A model generated the notes under the pieces. The model was not told the origin of the DNA. It did no database searches and was given only the letters and a program-made list of their open reading frames with translations. Of a DNA stretch of 52,360 nt, positions 41,283 through 49,390 are shown piece by piece. Positions within the stretch are counted from its first letter, which is position 1. Each line of letters begins with the position of its first letter. Source of the DNA: CADEFF01 sp964569315 (GTDB lineage Bacteria > Pseudomonadota > Alphaproteobacteria > Dongiales > Dongiaceae); contig CAZMUZ010000012.1 in assembly GCA_964569315.1 (NCBI GenBank), positions 1-52,360 on the forward strand, in the 5' to 3' direction. Both the position numbers and the translations under genes were made by a program.

Positions 41283-42701
41283 ATGGCGGTCCATCCCGTT
41301 ATCCTCTCCGGCGGCGCCGGGACGCGGCTCTGGCCGGTTTCCCGCGCCGCCTTCCCGAAACAGCTCATGCCGTTGCTCTCCGAGCGCAGCCTGCTGCAGG
41401 AAACCGTCCTGCGGCTGGGCGAGCAAGCCGGTTTCGCCCCGCCGGTTATCGTCTGCAACGACGAGCATCGCTTTCTCGTCGGCGAGCAGCTTCGCGAGAT
41501 CGGCGTCGCGCCGGCGACCATTCTCATCGAGCCGGTCGGGCGCAACACGGCGCCGGCCGTCGCCGCCGCCGCCATGGCGATTGCGGCCGGGGATCCCGAC
41601 GCCGTCATCCTGATGGCGCCCTCGGATCACTATGTCGCGACCCCGAAGGCGCTCCATGCCGCCGTTGCCGCCGCCGAGCCCGCCGCGCGCGCCGGCCATA
41701 TCGTCACCTTCGGCATCCGCCCGGATCGGCCGGAGACCGGCTATGGCTACATCCAGATGGGCGAGGCGCTGAACGAAGCCGCCGCCTGCCACCGGGTGCG
41801 CCGGTTCCTGGAGAAGCCCGACGCCGGGAACGCGGCGAAGCTCGTCGCTTCCGGCGACCATCTCTGGAACAGCGGCCTGCTGCTGTTTTCCGCGCGGCAT
41901 TTCCTGGCTGAGCTGGCGCGGCTCGAGCCGGAGCTTTCCGACCGCGTCGCCGCGGCGCTGCGCGACGCGCAGAAGGATCTGGATTTCCTCCGGCTCGATG
42001 CCGACGCCTTCGCCGCGGCGCGCTCCGTCTCCGTCGACTACGCCGTGCTCGAGCGCACCGGCAAGGCGGCGGTGATTCCGGTCGAAATGGGCTGGACCGA
42101 TGTCGGCTCCTGGTCGAGCCTCTGGGAGATCGCACCGAAGGATGCCGACGGCAACGTCATCTCGGGCGACGCCATCGCGATCGGACTGAAGAACTGCTAC
42201 GTCCGCGGCGATTCGCGCCTCGTCGCCGCCGTCGGCCTCGAGAACGTCATGATCCTCGACACGGTGGACGCGCTGCTCGTGATCGCGCGCGACCGCGCGC
42301 AGGACCTGCGCAAGGTGGTGGACCGGCTCGCCGCCGACGGACGCGAGGAACGGCTTCGCCATCGCCGCGTGCTGCGGCCCTGGGGTTCCTACGAGCAGGT
42401 CGATGCCGGCTCGCGCTTCCAGGTGAAGCGCCTGATCGTGAAGCCCGGCGGCCGGCTCTCGCTGCAGCGCCACGCGCAGCGCGCCGAGCATTGGGTGGTG
42501 GTCAGCGGCACCGCGCGCGTGACCCGCGACCGCGACATCTACGACCTCGTCGCCAACCAATCGACCTATATCCCGCTCGGCGCCGCCCACCGGCTGGAGA
42601 ATCCGGGCGAGGAGCCGCTGCATCTCATCGAGGTGCAGTCGGGCGCCTATCTCGGCGAGGACGATATCGTGCGGCTCGACGACATCTACGGGCGGGCTTA
42701 G
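41283..42701 (+). CDS. manC: Mannose-1-phosphate guanylyltransferase / mannose-6-phosphate isomerase
   Basis: A 472-residue bifunctional enzyme that makes GDP-mannose for exopolysaccharide and LPS. The N-terminal guanylyltransferase has ILSGGAGTRLWPVSRAAFPK, PSDHYV, PETGYGYIQMG, RFLEKPDAG and HLWNSGLLLF. The C-terminal cupin has RPWGSYEQVDAGSRFQVKRL, GGRLSLQRHAQRAEHWVVV with the metal-binding Q-H-E-H set, and YIPLGAAHRLENPG. The ATG at 41283 was preferred to an in-frame TTG at 41247. It is divergent from pyrC, and its stop overlaps the stop of the convergent GST gene. Confidence 0.94.
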   Translation: MAVHPVILSGGAGTRLWPVSRAAFPKQLMPLLSERSLLQETVLRLGEQAGFAPPVIVCNDEHRFLVGEQLREIGVAPATILIEPVGRNTAPAVAAAAMAIAAGDPDAVILMAPSDHYVATPKALHAAVAAAEPAARAGHIVTFGIRPDRPETGYGYIQMGEALNEAAACHRVRRFLEKPDAGNAAKLVASGDHLWNSGLLLFSARHFLAELARLEPELSDRVAAALRDAQKDLDFLRLDADAFAAARSVSVDYAVLERTGKAAVIPVEMGWTDVGSWSSLWEIAPKDADGNVISGDAIAIGLKNCYVRGDSRLVAAVGLENVMILDTVDALLVIARDRAQDLRKVVDRLAADGREERLRHRRVLRPWGSYEQVDAGSRFQVKRLIVKPGGRLSLQRHAQRAEHWVVVSGTARVTRDRDIYDLVANQSTYIPLGAAHRLENPGEEPLHLIEVQSGAYLGEDDIVRLDDIYGRA

Positions 42702-43402
42702 TCCTCCGCCGGAATGGTGAGACCCTTCTTCACCGCCGGCCGTGCAAGGAATGCGTCGAGCGCGCGCGTGACCTGGGGGAAGTCCGCGATGCCGACGAGC
42801 TCGCCCGCCTCGTAGAAGCCGATCAGGTTACGGACCCAGGGGAACACCGCCATGTCGGCGATGCCGTAGGCGTCGCCCATGATCCAGTCGCGGCCGGCGA
42901 GCCGCTTGTCGAGCACCGCCAGCACGCGCCGCGATTCCCCGACATAGCGGTTGAGCGGGCGCTTGTCCTCGTATTCCTTGCCGGCGAACTTGTTGAAGAA
43001 TCCGACCTGGCCGAACATCGGGCCGAGGCCGCCCATCTGGAACATCAGCCACTGGATCGTCTCGTAGCGGCCGGCCGCGTCCTTCGGCAGGAACTTCCCG
43101 GCCTTGTCGGCGAGATAGATCAGGATCGCGCCGGATTCGAACAGGGGGAACGGCCTGCCGCCCGGACCGTCGGGATCGATGATGGCCGGAATCTTTCCGT
43201 AAGGATTGAGCGACAGGAATTCCGGCGATTGCTGATCGTTGGCGTCGAAGCGCACGCGATGCGGCTCGTAGGGCAGGCCCGTCTCCTCGAGCATGACCGA
43301 GACCTTGATGCCGTTCGGGGTCGGCAGCGAGTAGAGTTGGATGCGTTCGGGATGCTGCGCCGGCCATTTCCTGCTAATGGGGAAGGCGGAGAGGTCGTTC
43401 AT
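42698..43402 (-). CDS. Glutathione S-transferase family protein (YfcG/YghU-like)
   Basis: A 234-residue GST. The thioredoxin-like N-terminal domain has IQLYSLPTPNGIKVSVMLEE, NPYGKIPAIIDPDG and FPLFESGAILIYLADKAG, where ESGAI binds the glutathione gamma-glutamyl group. The helical C-terminal domain has GDAYGIADMAVFPWVRNL. TPNGIKVSVMLEE is typical of the nu-class YfcG/YghU disulfide-bond reductases. Start at the ATG 43402. Its TAA overlaps the manC TAG on the other strand. Confidence 0.91.
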   Translation of the reverse strand: MNDLSAFPISRKWPAQHPERIQLYSLPTPNGIKVSVMLEETGLPYEPHRVRFDANDQQSPEFLSLNPYGKIPAIIDPDGPGGRPFPLFESGAILIYLADKAGKFLPKDAAGRYETIQWLMFQMGGLGPMFGQVGFFNKFAGKEYEDKRPLNRYVGESRRVLAVLDKRLAGRDWIMGDAYGIADMAVFPWVRNLIGFYEAGELVGIADFPQVTRALDAFLARPAVKKGLTIPAED

Positions 43403-43479
43403 TCCGACTCCTTTCGTTCGGCGGCGGGGCTCCCGCGCCGGCAATGGCAGACAATACCGGCTTAACTGGAGATTCGATC

Positions 43480-44043
43480 ATGGCAAATCCGGACGTTCCG
43501 ATCGACGTCGATCCCGAGAGCGGGACATGGCGCACCGACGGGCTGCCGATGCTCTATCTGCCGCGGCATTTCCTGGTGAACAACCACAAGGCCGTGGAAG
43601 AGGCGCTCGGGCGCGAGGCCTATCGCAGGATCCTGCGCGTCGCGACCGACAAGTCCGCGGTGGTGTGGTGCCACGCCGAGGCGAAGACCCACGGCCTCGC
43701 GCCGGAAGCGACCTTCCGCCACTATTTCAAGCGGATCTCGCAGCGCGGCTGGGGCCGCTTCGCCGTCGAGGCGCTCGATGTCGCAAAGCTGCGCGGGCAA
43801 ATCAGCGCACGCAACTCGGTCTTCGTGCTCGAAAGCGGCGGAAAGGCCGCGCGGCCCGTCTGCTACATGTATGAGGGCTTCATGACCGGTGCGCTCCGCT
43901 TCCTGAGCGAGACCGGTATGGCCCCTCAAGCGAAGCCGGAGAAATTCGTCTGCCGCGAGGTGCAATGCGCGGCGACGGGCGCGCACGATCACTGCCTCTT
44001 CGAATTCGCGGCCGGCGACGCAACCTTGACCGACGCGGAATAA
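43480..44043 (+). CDS. V4R-domain (4-vinyl reductase-like, DUF5943-type) protein
   Basis: A 187-residue protein. The first part (PIDVDPESGTWRTDGLPMLY, LPRHFLVNNHKAVEEALG, REAYRRILRVATDKSAVVWC) resembles DUF5943. The last third is V4R-like, with VCYMYEGFMTGALRFL and a cysteine-rich end CREVQCAATGAHDHCLFEF. V4R domains are small-molecule or zinc-binding modules. In pseudomonads a related protein is encoded beside dimethylglycine demethylase genes, as I recall. Here it stands alone, although betaine/dimethylglycine genes lie 30 kb away. TGGAG before the ATG at 43480 decides the start over the ATG at 43444. Confidence 0.75.
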   Translation: MANPDVPIDVDPESGTWRTDGLPMLYLPRHFLVNNHKAVEEALGREAYRRILRVATDKSAVVWCHAEAKTHGLAPEATFRHYFKRISQRGWGRFAVEALDVAKLRGQISARNSVFVLESGGKAARPVCYMYEGFMTGALRFLSETGMAPQAKPEKFVCREVQCAATGAHDHCLFEFAAGDATLTDAE

Positions 44044-44077
44044 ACCCGGCGGCGCGCCGGCAGCACAGAACCCGAGA

Positions 44078-44893
44078 TCAGGATGCCGCCGGCGCCGCGA
44101 ACATCAGCCGGTCGAGCCCGCGTAGCAGCCCCTTGACGCTCCGCACCTTGCGCACGGCGAGGAGAGTGCCGGCGACATAGGGCTCGGCGCCCGATCCCGC
44201 ATCGTGCCGGATGGTGAGCCGCTCGTTCGATGCGCCGAACTGCGCCTCGCAGGCGATGACATAGCTCGGGAGCCGGATCGAATGGACGCGCGTGCCGCCG
44301 ATATCGGCGCCGCGCGCCTCCTTCGGACCGATCGTGCGATCGATCGGCGTCGCCGATTTCGGGCGGCCGACCTCGGCGAGCCGTTCGGCAAGCTGCTGCG
44401 CGGTCCCGCTCGGCACGTCCGGCTTCGCGGCCTTGGCGTAGTCGAACACCTCCCAGTCCGGCACGAAGCGCGCCGCGATCTCGGCGAAATGCTGCAGCAG
44501 GTTGGCGGTCACCGAGAAATTTCCCGACGCGATCACGCCGACGCCCTTCGCCGTCGCCGCACGCTCGATCTCGGCATAGTCGGCGGCGACGAGGCCCGAT
44601 GTGCCGACGATCACGGCGACGCCCTTCCCGACCGCGGCAAGCGTATGCGCCTTGACCGCGGTCGGATGGGTGTAGTCCACCAGCACGTCGAGGCCGCGGG
44701 CGAGCGCCGCCTCGACGGTGCCGTCCACCGCGAGCCCGACCGGGTCGCGCCCGAGCACGGTGCCGAAATCCTGCCCGGCCACTTTCCGCGCCACCACGGC
44801 CGCGAGCGTCAGATCCTCGCTCGCCAGCACGCCCTCCGCGACCGCGCGCCCGGTCCAGCCGGTTGCGCCGGCCACGCCCACACGCAATGCCAT
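44078..44893 (-). CDS. DapB-like dihydrodipicolinate reductase homologue with a substituted active site
   Basis: A 271-residue Rossmann-fold protein with the DapB outline: VGVAGATGWTGRAVAEGVL, VLVDYTHPTAVKAHTLA, VIVGTSGLVAADYAEI, SGNFSVTANLL, KPDVPSGTAQQLAERL and ADIGGTRVHSIRLPSYVIAC. In canonical DapB the segment before DAPSGTA is EAHHRHKV, with catalytic His159 and Lys163 (E. coli numbering). Here it is DYAKAAKP: the lysine equivalent is kept but both histidines are replaced by Ala and Lys. The nucleotide loop is also G-T-G (GATGWTG). It is probably a paralogue with altered chemistry, and the true DapB would be elsewhere. It converges with the V4R gene and lies upstream of the HTH/Fic module. 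Confidence 0.8.
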   Translation of the reverse strand: MALRVGVAGATGWTGRAVAEGVLASEDLTLAAVVARKVAGQDFGTVLGRDPVGLAVDGTVEAALARGLDVLVDYTHPTAVKAHTLAAVGKGVAVIVGTSGLVAADYAEIERAATAKGVGVIASGNFSVTANLLQHFAEIAARFVPDWEVFDYAKAAKPDVPSGTAQQLAERLAEVGRPKSATPIDRTIGPKEARGADIGGTRVHSIRLPSYVIACEAQFGASNERLTIRHDAGSGAEPYVAGTLLAVRKVRSVKGLLRGLDRLMFAAPAAS

Positions 44894-44962
44894 GAACGCC
44901 TCCTCGGTTTCGCTTTCGGGTGACGGCGTCGCAGCTCGCCGTCATCCGAAGTTTCTTCCGTA

Positions 44963-45556
44963 CTATACGCCCACGAACGACAGCAGCAGCACATAGTCGC
45001 CGGCGTCGGCAGCCCGCAAGGCGGCAATGTACCGATTCCGCCGACCGCTGTCGTTCTTCAGGTCCTGGCCGGCGCCCCAGTCGATGGGCGCATGATCGAA
45101 GCACGACCGGAGATAGACGTCGGCGGCGATGCGCCCATGGCGCCCGTTGCCGTTCGGGAACGGATGGATCTGCACCAGGCGATGGTGGAAGCGCGCCGCG
45201 GCCTCCAGGGGAGCGTAAGTTCCGTTGGCGGTCCAGTAGCGCGCATCGTCCAGGAGCATGCGGAGCTGCACCGGGATGTCCGCAGGATCGATTCCGATAT
45301 TCTTCCCGGTCAGCCTCAATCTTCCCGCCCATTTCCACACCTCGCCGAACAGGCGACGGTGGAGTTCGCGGAGGAACCGCTCGGTGAGAACATCCGTCCG
45401 GCGGCGGCGCGCAAGCCAAGCCAACCCGCTTTCGAGATTCGCCTGCTCGAGGCGGTCGAGCTCGCCGCGCGTCACGATGTTCCGATATCGCAGCCCCACG
45501 ATCTCGTCGGGATCGAGGGGTGTCGTGCCGTCCGGCTCGCTGCCGATCGCGGTCAA
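44963..45556 (-). CDS. Mobile mystery protein B (Fic-domain)
   Basis: A 197-residue Fic protein. The core is RFHHRLVQIHPFPNGNGRHG, matching the Fic active-site motif HPFxxGNGRxxR with catalytic His; Asn replaces the usual acidic residue at the fourth position, as I recall for the mobile mystery B subfamily. The N-terminal part TPLDPDEIVGLRYRNIVTRG and FLRELHRRLFGEVWKWAG is also typical. Fic enzymes usually transfer AMP to target proteins. The start is a TTG at 45556 that overlaps the TGA of mystery protein A (TTGA), indicating coupling. The pair resembles a toxin-antitoxin or addiction module, though activity of this subfamily is not established to my knowledge. Confidence 0.88.
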   Translation of the reverse strand: MTAIGSEPDGTTPLDPDEIVGLRYRNIVTRGELDRLEQANLESGLAWLARRRRTDVLTERFLRELHRRLFGEVWKWAGRLRLTGKNIGIDPADIPVQLRMLLDDARYWTANGTYAPLEAAARFHHRLVQIHPFPNGNGRHGRIAADVYLRSCFDHAPIDWGAGQDLKNDSGRRNRYIAALRAADAGDYVLLLSFVGV

Positions 45557-46017
45557 CTCTCCGCCCAGAGGTCGCGGGGCATCGTGCGGATCAGGTCTTC
45601 GGCGAGGCGCTCGATTTCGGCCGCATCCTGCCTTTCGGAGAGAGCCTGCCGCTCCAAGGCCATGTGAACCCTGGCCCTGCCGACGATGGACGCCGCCTTC
45701 TTCCGCGCCTGCGCGGCGATCAAATCCTCGATGCGCCCCTCGGGAACGATGGCGTAGACGAACCGGCAGCCCATGGCTTCCGCCATGGCCTGCATGGTTT
45801 TCAGCGTTATGCCGCCGGTCAGTTCTGCCCGTTCGGCCTGCGATATGCGGGCGCGGCCGACCCCGAGGCGCCTGGCAAGCTGCGGGCCGGACATGCCGAG
45901 CGCCCTGCGCACGGTCGCGATCCATCCCTCGCGGGGGGGTCGCACGCTGCCGAATGAAATCGCGGCTCGATCCGCAATCGATTGATATTGTTGCAATGCG
46001 ATGCGTTTGACGGTCAT
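45553..46017 (-). CDS. Mobile mystery protein A (HTH regulator paired with the Fic protein)
   Basis: A 154-residue regulator. A short N-terminus (VKRIALQQYQSIADRAA) and EGWIATVRRALGMSGPQLAR precede the helix-turn-helix RLGVGRARISQAERAELTGG. Then comes ITLKTMQAMAEAMGCRFVYA and a helical tail ending LAEDLIRTMPRDLW, characteristic of mobile mystery protein A. The ATG at 46017 is preferred; an upstream TTG at 46077 would fall in promoter-like DNA. It precedes and overlaps the Fic gene by four bases. By analogy with antitoxins it probably represses its own promoter. Confidence 0.87.
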   Translation of the reverse strand: MTVKRIALQQYQSIADRAAISFGSVRPPREGWIATVRRALGMSGPQLARRLGVGRARISQAERAELTGGITLKTMQAMAEAMGCRFVYAIVPEGRIEDLIAAQARKKAASIVGRARVHMALERQALSERQDAAEIERLAEDLIRTMPRDLWAES

Positions 46018-46332
46018 CGGGCTCACGGGCTGCAATGCGTGTCTATGAGTTCGAATACAAAACTCTGTTACTGTCAATCGATATATTTACTAAAGTATAA
46101 AAATGTCAATATATATATGGACATAAAATCAACCGAAGGAACGTCAGCAGCGCGACACGTACCTAACACATGGCCGAAACATCGCTCCGCGCGATACAGC
46201 AACCCTGCCCCGCACTTCATTCGACGCCGCACTTTGACTTGCCCGGCACCGGGTAGGCTAGAATCCGCCGCATCGTCCGGCGCCAGCGAGGCGTCCAGGC
46301 CCCCGACCCCTCCCGGCAAAGGAAGCCCATCG
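46018..46332. promoter_or_regulatory. AT-rich divergent control region of the HTH/Fic module
   Basis: A 315-bp gap. 46050-46130 is very AT-rich, unlike the GC-rich surroundings. On the minus strand TTGACA (46109-46104) and TATATC (46085-46080) with an 18-bp spacer form a good promoter. A 22-bp near-perfect palindrome covers 46103-46124, arms ATGTC and GACAT with an alternating AT core, overlapping the -35 element. This would suit autoregulation by mystery protein A. The part at 46140-46332 before the aminotransferase shows no clear motif. Confidence 0.6.
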
Positions 46333-47721
46333 ATGAAACCGACCGCCAACTCGCTTGCCGCGCGCGACATCGCCTATCACCTGCATCCCTATACCAACGC
46401 GGTGCGGCACGAGGCGGACGGCCCGCTCGTCATCACCGGCGGCAAGGGCATCTACGTCCATGACGAGAACGGGCGCGAATATATCGAAGGGCTCGCCGGC
46501 CTCTGGAGCGTGTCGCTCGGCTGGGGCGAGCAGCGGCTGATCGACGCCGCCGTGCGCCAGATGCAGAAGCTCGCCTATTACCACAGCTTCACCCACAAGG
46601 CGCCGGACGTGACCATCGAGCTCGCCGAGCGGCTCATCGGGCTCGCGCCCGTGCCGATGTCGAAGGTCTTCTTCGCCAATTCCGGCTCCGAGGCGAACGA
46701 CACCGTCGTGAAGATGGTCTGGTACTACAACAACGCGCTCGGCCGGCCGAAGAAGAAGAAGATCGTCTCGCGCGTGCGCGGCTATCACGGCGTCACCGTC
46801 GCGGCGGCAAGCCTCACCGGCCTGCCGGCCAATCATCGCGATTTCGATCTGCCGATCGCCAACATCCTCCATACCGAATGCCCGCATCACTACCGCTTCG
46901 GCAAGCCGGGCGAGACCGAGGCGCAGTTCGCCCAGCGGATGGCCGAGAGCCTCGAGACGCTGATCCTGGCGGAAGGCCCCGACACGGTCGCCGCCTTCAT
47001 CGCCGAGCCGGTGATGGGGGCCGGCGGCGTCATCGTCCCGCCGAAGACCTACTTCGCGCAGGTCCAGGCGGTCTTGAAGAAATACGACGTGCTGTTCTGC
47101 GTCGACGAGGTGATCTGCGGCTTCGGCCGGACCGGCAATCTGTTCGCCTGTCAGACCTTCGACCTCAAGCCCGACATCATGTCGGTCGCCAAGGCGCTCT
47201 CCTCCTCCTACCTGCCGATCTCGGCCGTCATGATCAACGAGAAGGTCTATGCCGCACTCCGCGACAACAGCGGCAAGATCGGCACCTTCGGCCATGGCTA
47301 CACCTATTCCGGCCATCCGGTCAGCGCCGCCGTCGCGCTCGAGACGCTCAAGATCTACGAGGAGCGCGATATCGTGAAGCAGGTGCAGAGCGTCGTGCCG
47401 ACCTTCGAGAGATCGATCCGCAAGTTCGCCGATCACCCGCTGGTGGGCGAGGTGCGCCAGGTCGGCCTGGTCGGCGCGGTCGAGCTGGTGAAGAACAAGG
47501 CGACAAAGGAGCCGTTCGACGCGACGAAGCTGGTCGGGCTCACCACCGCCAAATTCTGCCAGGAGGAGGGCCTCATCACCCGCGCGGTCGGCGACAGCGT
47601 CGCCTTCTCGCCGCCGCTCATCATCACCGCGGCTGAGATCGAGGAAATGTTCCGCCGGTTCGGCCGGGCGCTCGAGAAGGCGGGAGTCTGGATCAGGGAT
47701 CAGGGGCTGCTCGCCGCCTGA
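46333..47721 (+). CDS. Class III (omega) aminotransferase
   Basis: A 462-residue PLP enzyme of the class III family that moves an amino group from omega-amines or amino acids to pyruvate or similar acceptors. It shows SLGWGEQRLIDAAVRQMQ, FFANSGSEANDTVVKMVWYY, GYHGVTVAAASLTGLP, FIAEPVMGAGGVIVPP, VDEVICGFGRTGNLFACQTF and the PLP lysine in SVAKALSSSYLPISAVM. NSGSEANDTVVK and GFGRTG place it near putrescine/GABA/beta-alanine:pyruvate enzymes. The ATG at 46333 matches the family N-terminus; a longer frame from 45982 was rejected. With PuuD and polyamine transporters nearby, an omega-amine substrate is plausible but not shown. Confidence 0.9.
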   Translation: MKPTANSLAARDIAYHLHPYTNAVRHEADGPLVITGGKGIYVHDENGREYIEGLAGLWSVSLGWGEQRLIDAAVRQMQKLAYYHSFTHKAPDVTIELAERLIGLAPVPMSKVFFANSGSEANDTVVKMVWYYNNALGRPKKKKIVSRVRGYHGVTVAAASLTGLPANHRDFDLPIANILHTECPHHYRFGKPGETEAQFAQRMAESLETLILAEGPDTVAAFIAEPVMGAGGVIVPPKTYFAQVQAVLKKYDVLFCVDEVICGFGRTGNLFACQTFDLKPDIMSVAKALSSSYLPISAVMINEKVYAALRDNSGKIGTFGHGYTYSGHPVSAAVALETLKIYEERDIVKQVQSVVPTFERSIRKFADHPLVGEVRQVGLVGAVELVKNKATKEPFDATKLVGLTTAKFCQEEGLITRAVGDSVAFSPPLIITAAEIEEMFRRFGRALEKAGVWIRDQGLLAA

Positions 47722-47764
47722 GGCGGAGCGCGCCCGAGGCGGGATCAGTGCGAAGCTGGGGACG

Positions 47765-49297
47765 TCAGCCCGGAACGCCGGCCTCGAGCAGCGCGTGCAG
47801 CCGGTGGTCGAGCGGCTGCAACCCCTCGGTCGCCGCGCGATAGATCCCGAAGAGCTCGCTATAGAAGCGATGGCGCGCCGCGTCCGGGCTGGCGCGGCCG
47901 AGGATGCGCACGCAGCGCTCGATCGCGGTCTTGTGGTCGGGGAACATGCCCACACCGATGCCGGCGACCAGCGCCGCGCCGAAGGAGGCGTCGCCGTTCT
48001 CCGGCTGCTCGATCTCGACGCCGAGCACGTCGGCGATGATCTGGCGCCAAGTGGCGCTCCGCGCGCCGCCGCCCATCAGCCGGAATCCCGAGAAGCGCAA
48101 GCCCTTGCGCTGCGCCGCCTCCAGCAGGTCGCGCACCGAGAAGGCGATCCCCTCATAGAGCGCGCGCACGAAATGGCCGCGATCGTGCTGCATGGTGAGG
48201 CCGATGAAGCTCGCCCGCAGCAGCGGATCCCAGTGCGGCCCCCGCTCGCCCTGCAGATAGGGATGAAATATCAGCCCGTCCGCGCCGGGCGGAATTTCCG
48301 CCGCCATGCGGTCCATCTCGTCGAAGAGCACCGCCTCGCGCGCCTCCGCGCCCGGCAGGAAGAACCTGTCGCGCAGCCACCGGTGCGCCGAGGCGCAGGA
48401 GTTGGTGCCGGTCGCGCAATAGAACATGCCGGGAATGAGATGCGGGTAGCAGGAGACCGGCGGATGCACCTCTGGCCCTTCGGTCGCGAGATAGACGACC
48501 GCCGCGGTGGCGAGCTTGATCGCGCCCTGGCCCGGCCGGTTCGCCCCGACGCCGAAGAGCTCGACCGTCGTGTCGTTGCTGCCGGCGACGACGGGCGTTC
48601 CGGCCGCGAGGCCCGCCGCGCGGGCCGCCGCCGGCGTCACCTGCCCGACGATGGCGGTCGGATCGGCGAGCGGCGGCAGGCTCGCTTCCGGCCAGCCGAT
48701 CAGGCGGCAGAGCGCCGGCGACCAGTCGCGGGTCGCCACATCGCCCATCAGCGCCCCGATCGCGTCGCTGAAGTCGCTGTGCCAGTCGCCGGTGATGCGG
48801 AACCGGAGATAGTCCTTCGCGAGAAAGAGCCGCTTCGTCCGCCGGACCGCCTCGGGCTCGTGGCGTCCGAGCCATTTCAGCATGGCGAGGGTCCAGGTCG
48901 GGTTCGGCCGGTTGAGCGAGGTGCGCAGCACCAGCGCTTCGGCCTCCTCGCGAAGTTCCTGTGCCTCGCGCGCGCTGCGCTGGTCGTTCCACAGGATCGC
49001 CGGCCGCACGACCCGGTCCTCGGCGTCGAGCAGCACGGGAATATGGGCCCCGGCGCTGACGCCGATGCCGCGGAGCCGATCGGGTGCGAGCCCCGCCGCC
49101 GCGAGCGCTCGCGGCACCGCGTCGCAGAACGCCGCGAACCATTCCTCGGGATCCTGCTCCGACCAGCCCTGCCGCGGCATCGAGGTCGCGACGGGCGCCG
49201 ACGCCTCGCCCTTCGCCACGCCCTCGCCGTCGATGACCGTCGCCTTCAGGCTGCCGGCCCCGAGATCGACGCCGAGGAGATGGTCCCGGCCGGTCAC
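47765..49297 (-). CDS. FGGY-family carbohydrate kinase (xylulokinase-like)
   Basis: A 510-residue sugar kinase. The N-terminal phosphate loop is LLGVDLGAGSLKATVIDGEG and the sugar site contains WSEQDPEEWFAAF and ILWNDQRSAREAQEL. In the C-terminal half are VVAGSNDTTVELFGVG, the FGGY-type signature GLRFSGFRLMGGGARSATWR and DASFGAALVAGIGVG. WSEQDPEEW and ILWNDQRS are typical of xylulokinases, but the FGGY family includes many pentulose, hexulose and polyol kinases and no sugar-specific neighbours are seen. It converges with the aminotransferase over a 43-bp gap without a clear terminator. Confidence 0.86.
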   Translation of the reverse strand: MTGRDHLLGVDLGAGSLKATVIDGEGVAKGEASAPVATSMPRQGWSEQDPEEWFAAFCDAVPRALAAAGLAPDRLRGIGVSAGAHIPVLLDAEDRVVRPAILWNDQRSAREAQELREEAEALVLRTSLNRPNPTWTLAMLKWLGRHEPEAVRRTKRLFLAKDYLRFRITGDWHSDFSDAIGALMGDVATRDWSPALCRLIGWPEASLPPLADPTAIVGQVTPAAARAAGLAAGTPVVAGSNDTTVELFGVGANRPGQGAIKLATAAVVYLATEGPEVHPPVSCYPHLIPGMFYCATGTNSCASAHRWLRDRFFLPGAEAREAVLFDEMDRMAAEIPPGADGLIFHPYLQGERGPHWDPLLRASFIGLTMQHDRGHFVRALYEGIAFSVRDLLEAAQRKGLRFSGFRLMGGGARSATWRQIIADVLGVEIEQPENGDASFGAALVAGIGVGMFPDHKTAIERCVRILGRASPDAARHRFYSELFGIYRAATEGLQPLDHRLHALLEAGVPG

Positions 49298-49390
49298 TGC
49301 GGACTCCGCATGGGGAGACAGGAGGGCCGCGGCGACACCGCCCCTCGTTTGTTCTGATGGCGGCCATCATCCAGCCTGATGCAGGCGCCC

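Noticed and set aside
44963..45925. 320-codon frame for the Fic protein
   Set aside because: Its first 120 codons overlap mystery protein A in another frame and are Arg/His-rich noise; the TTG at 45556 gives the normal family length.
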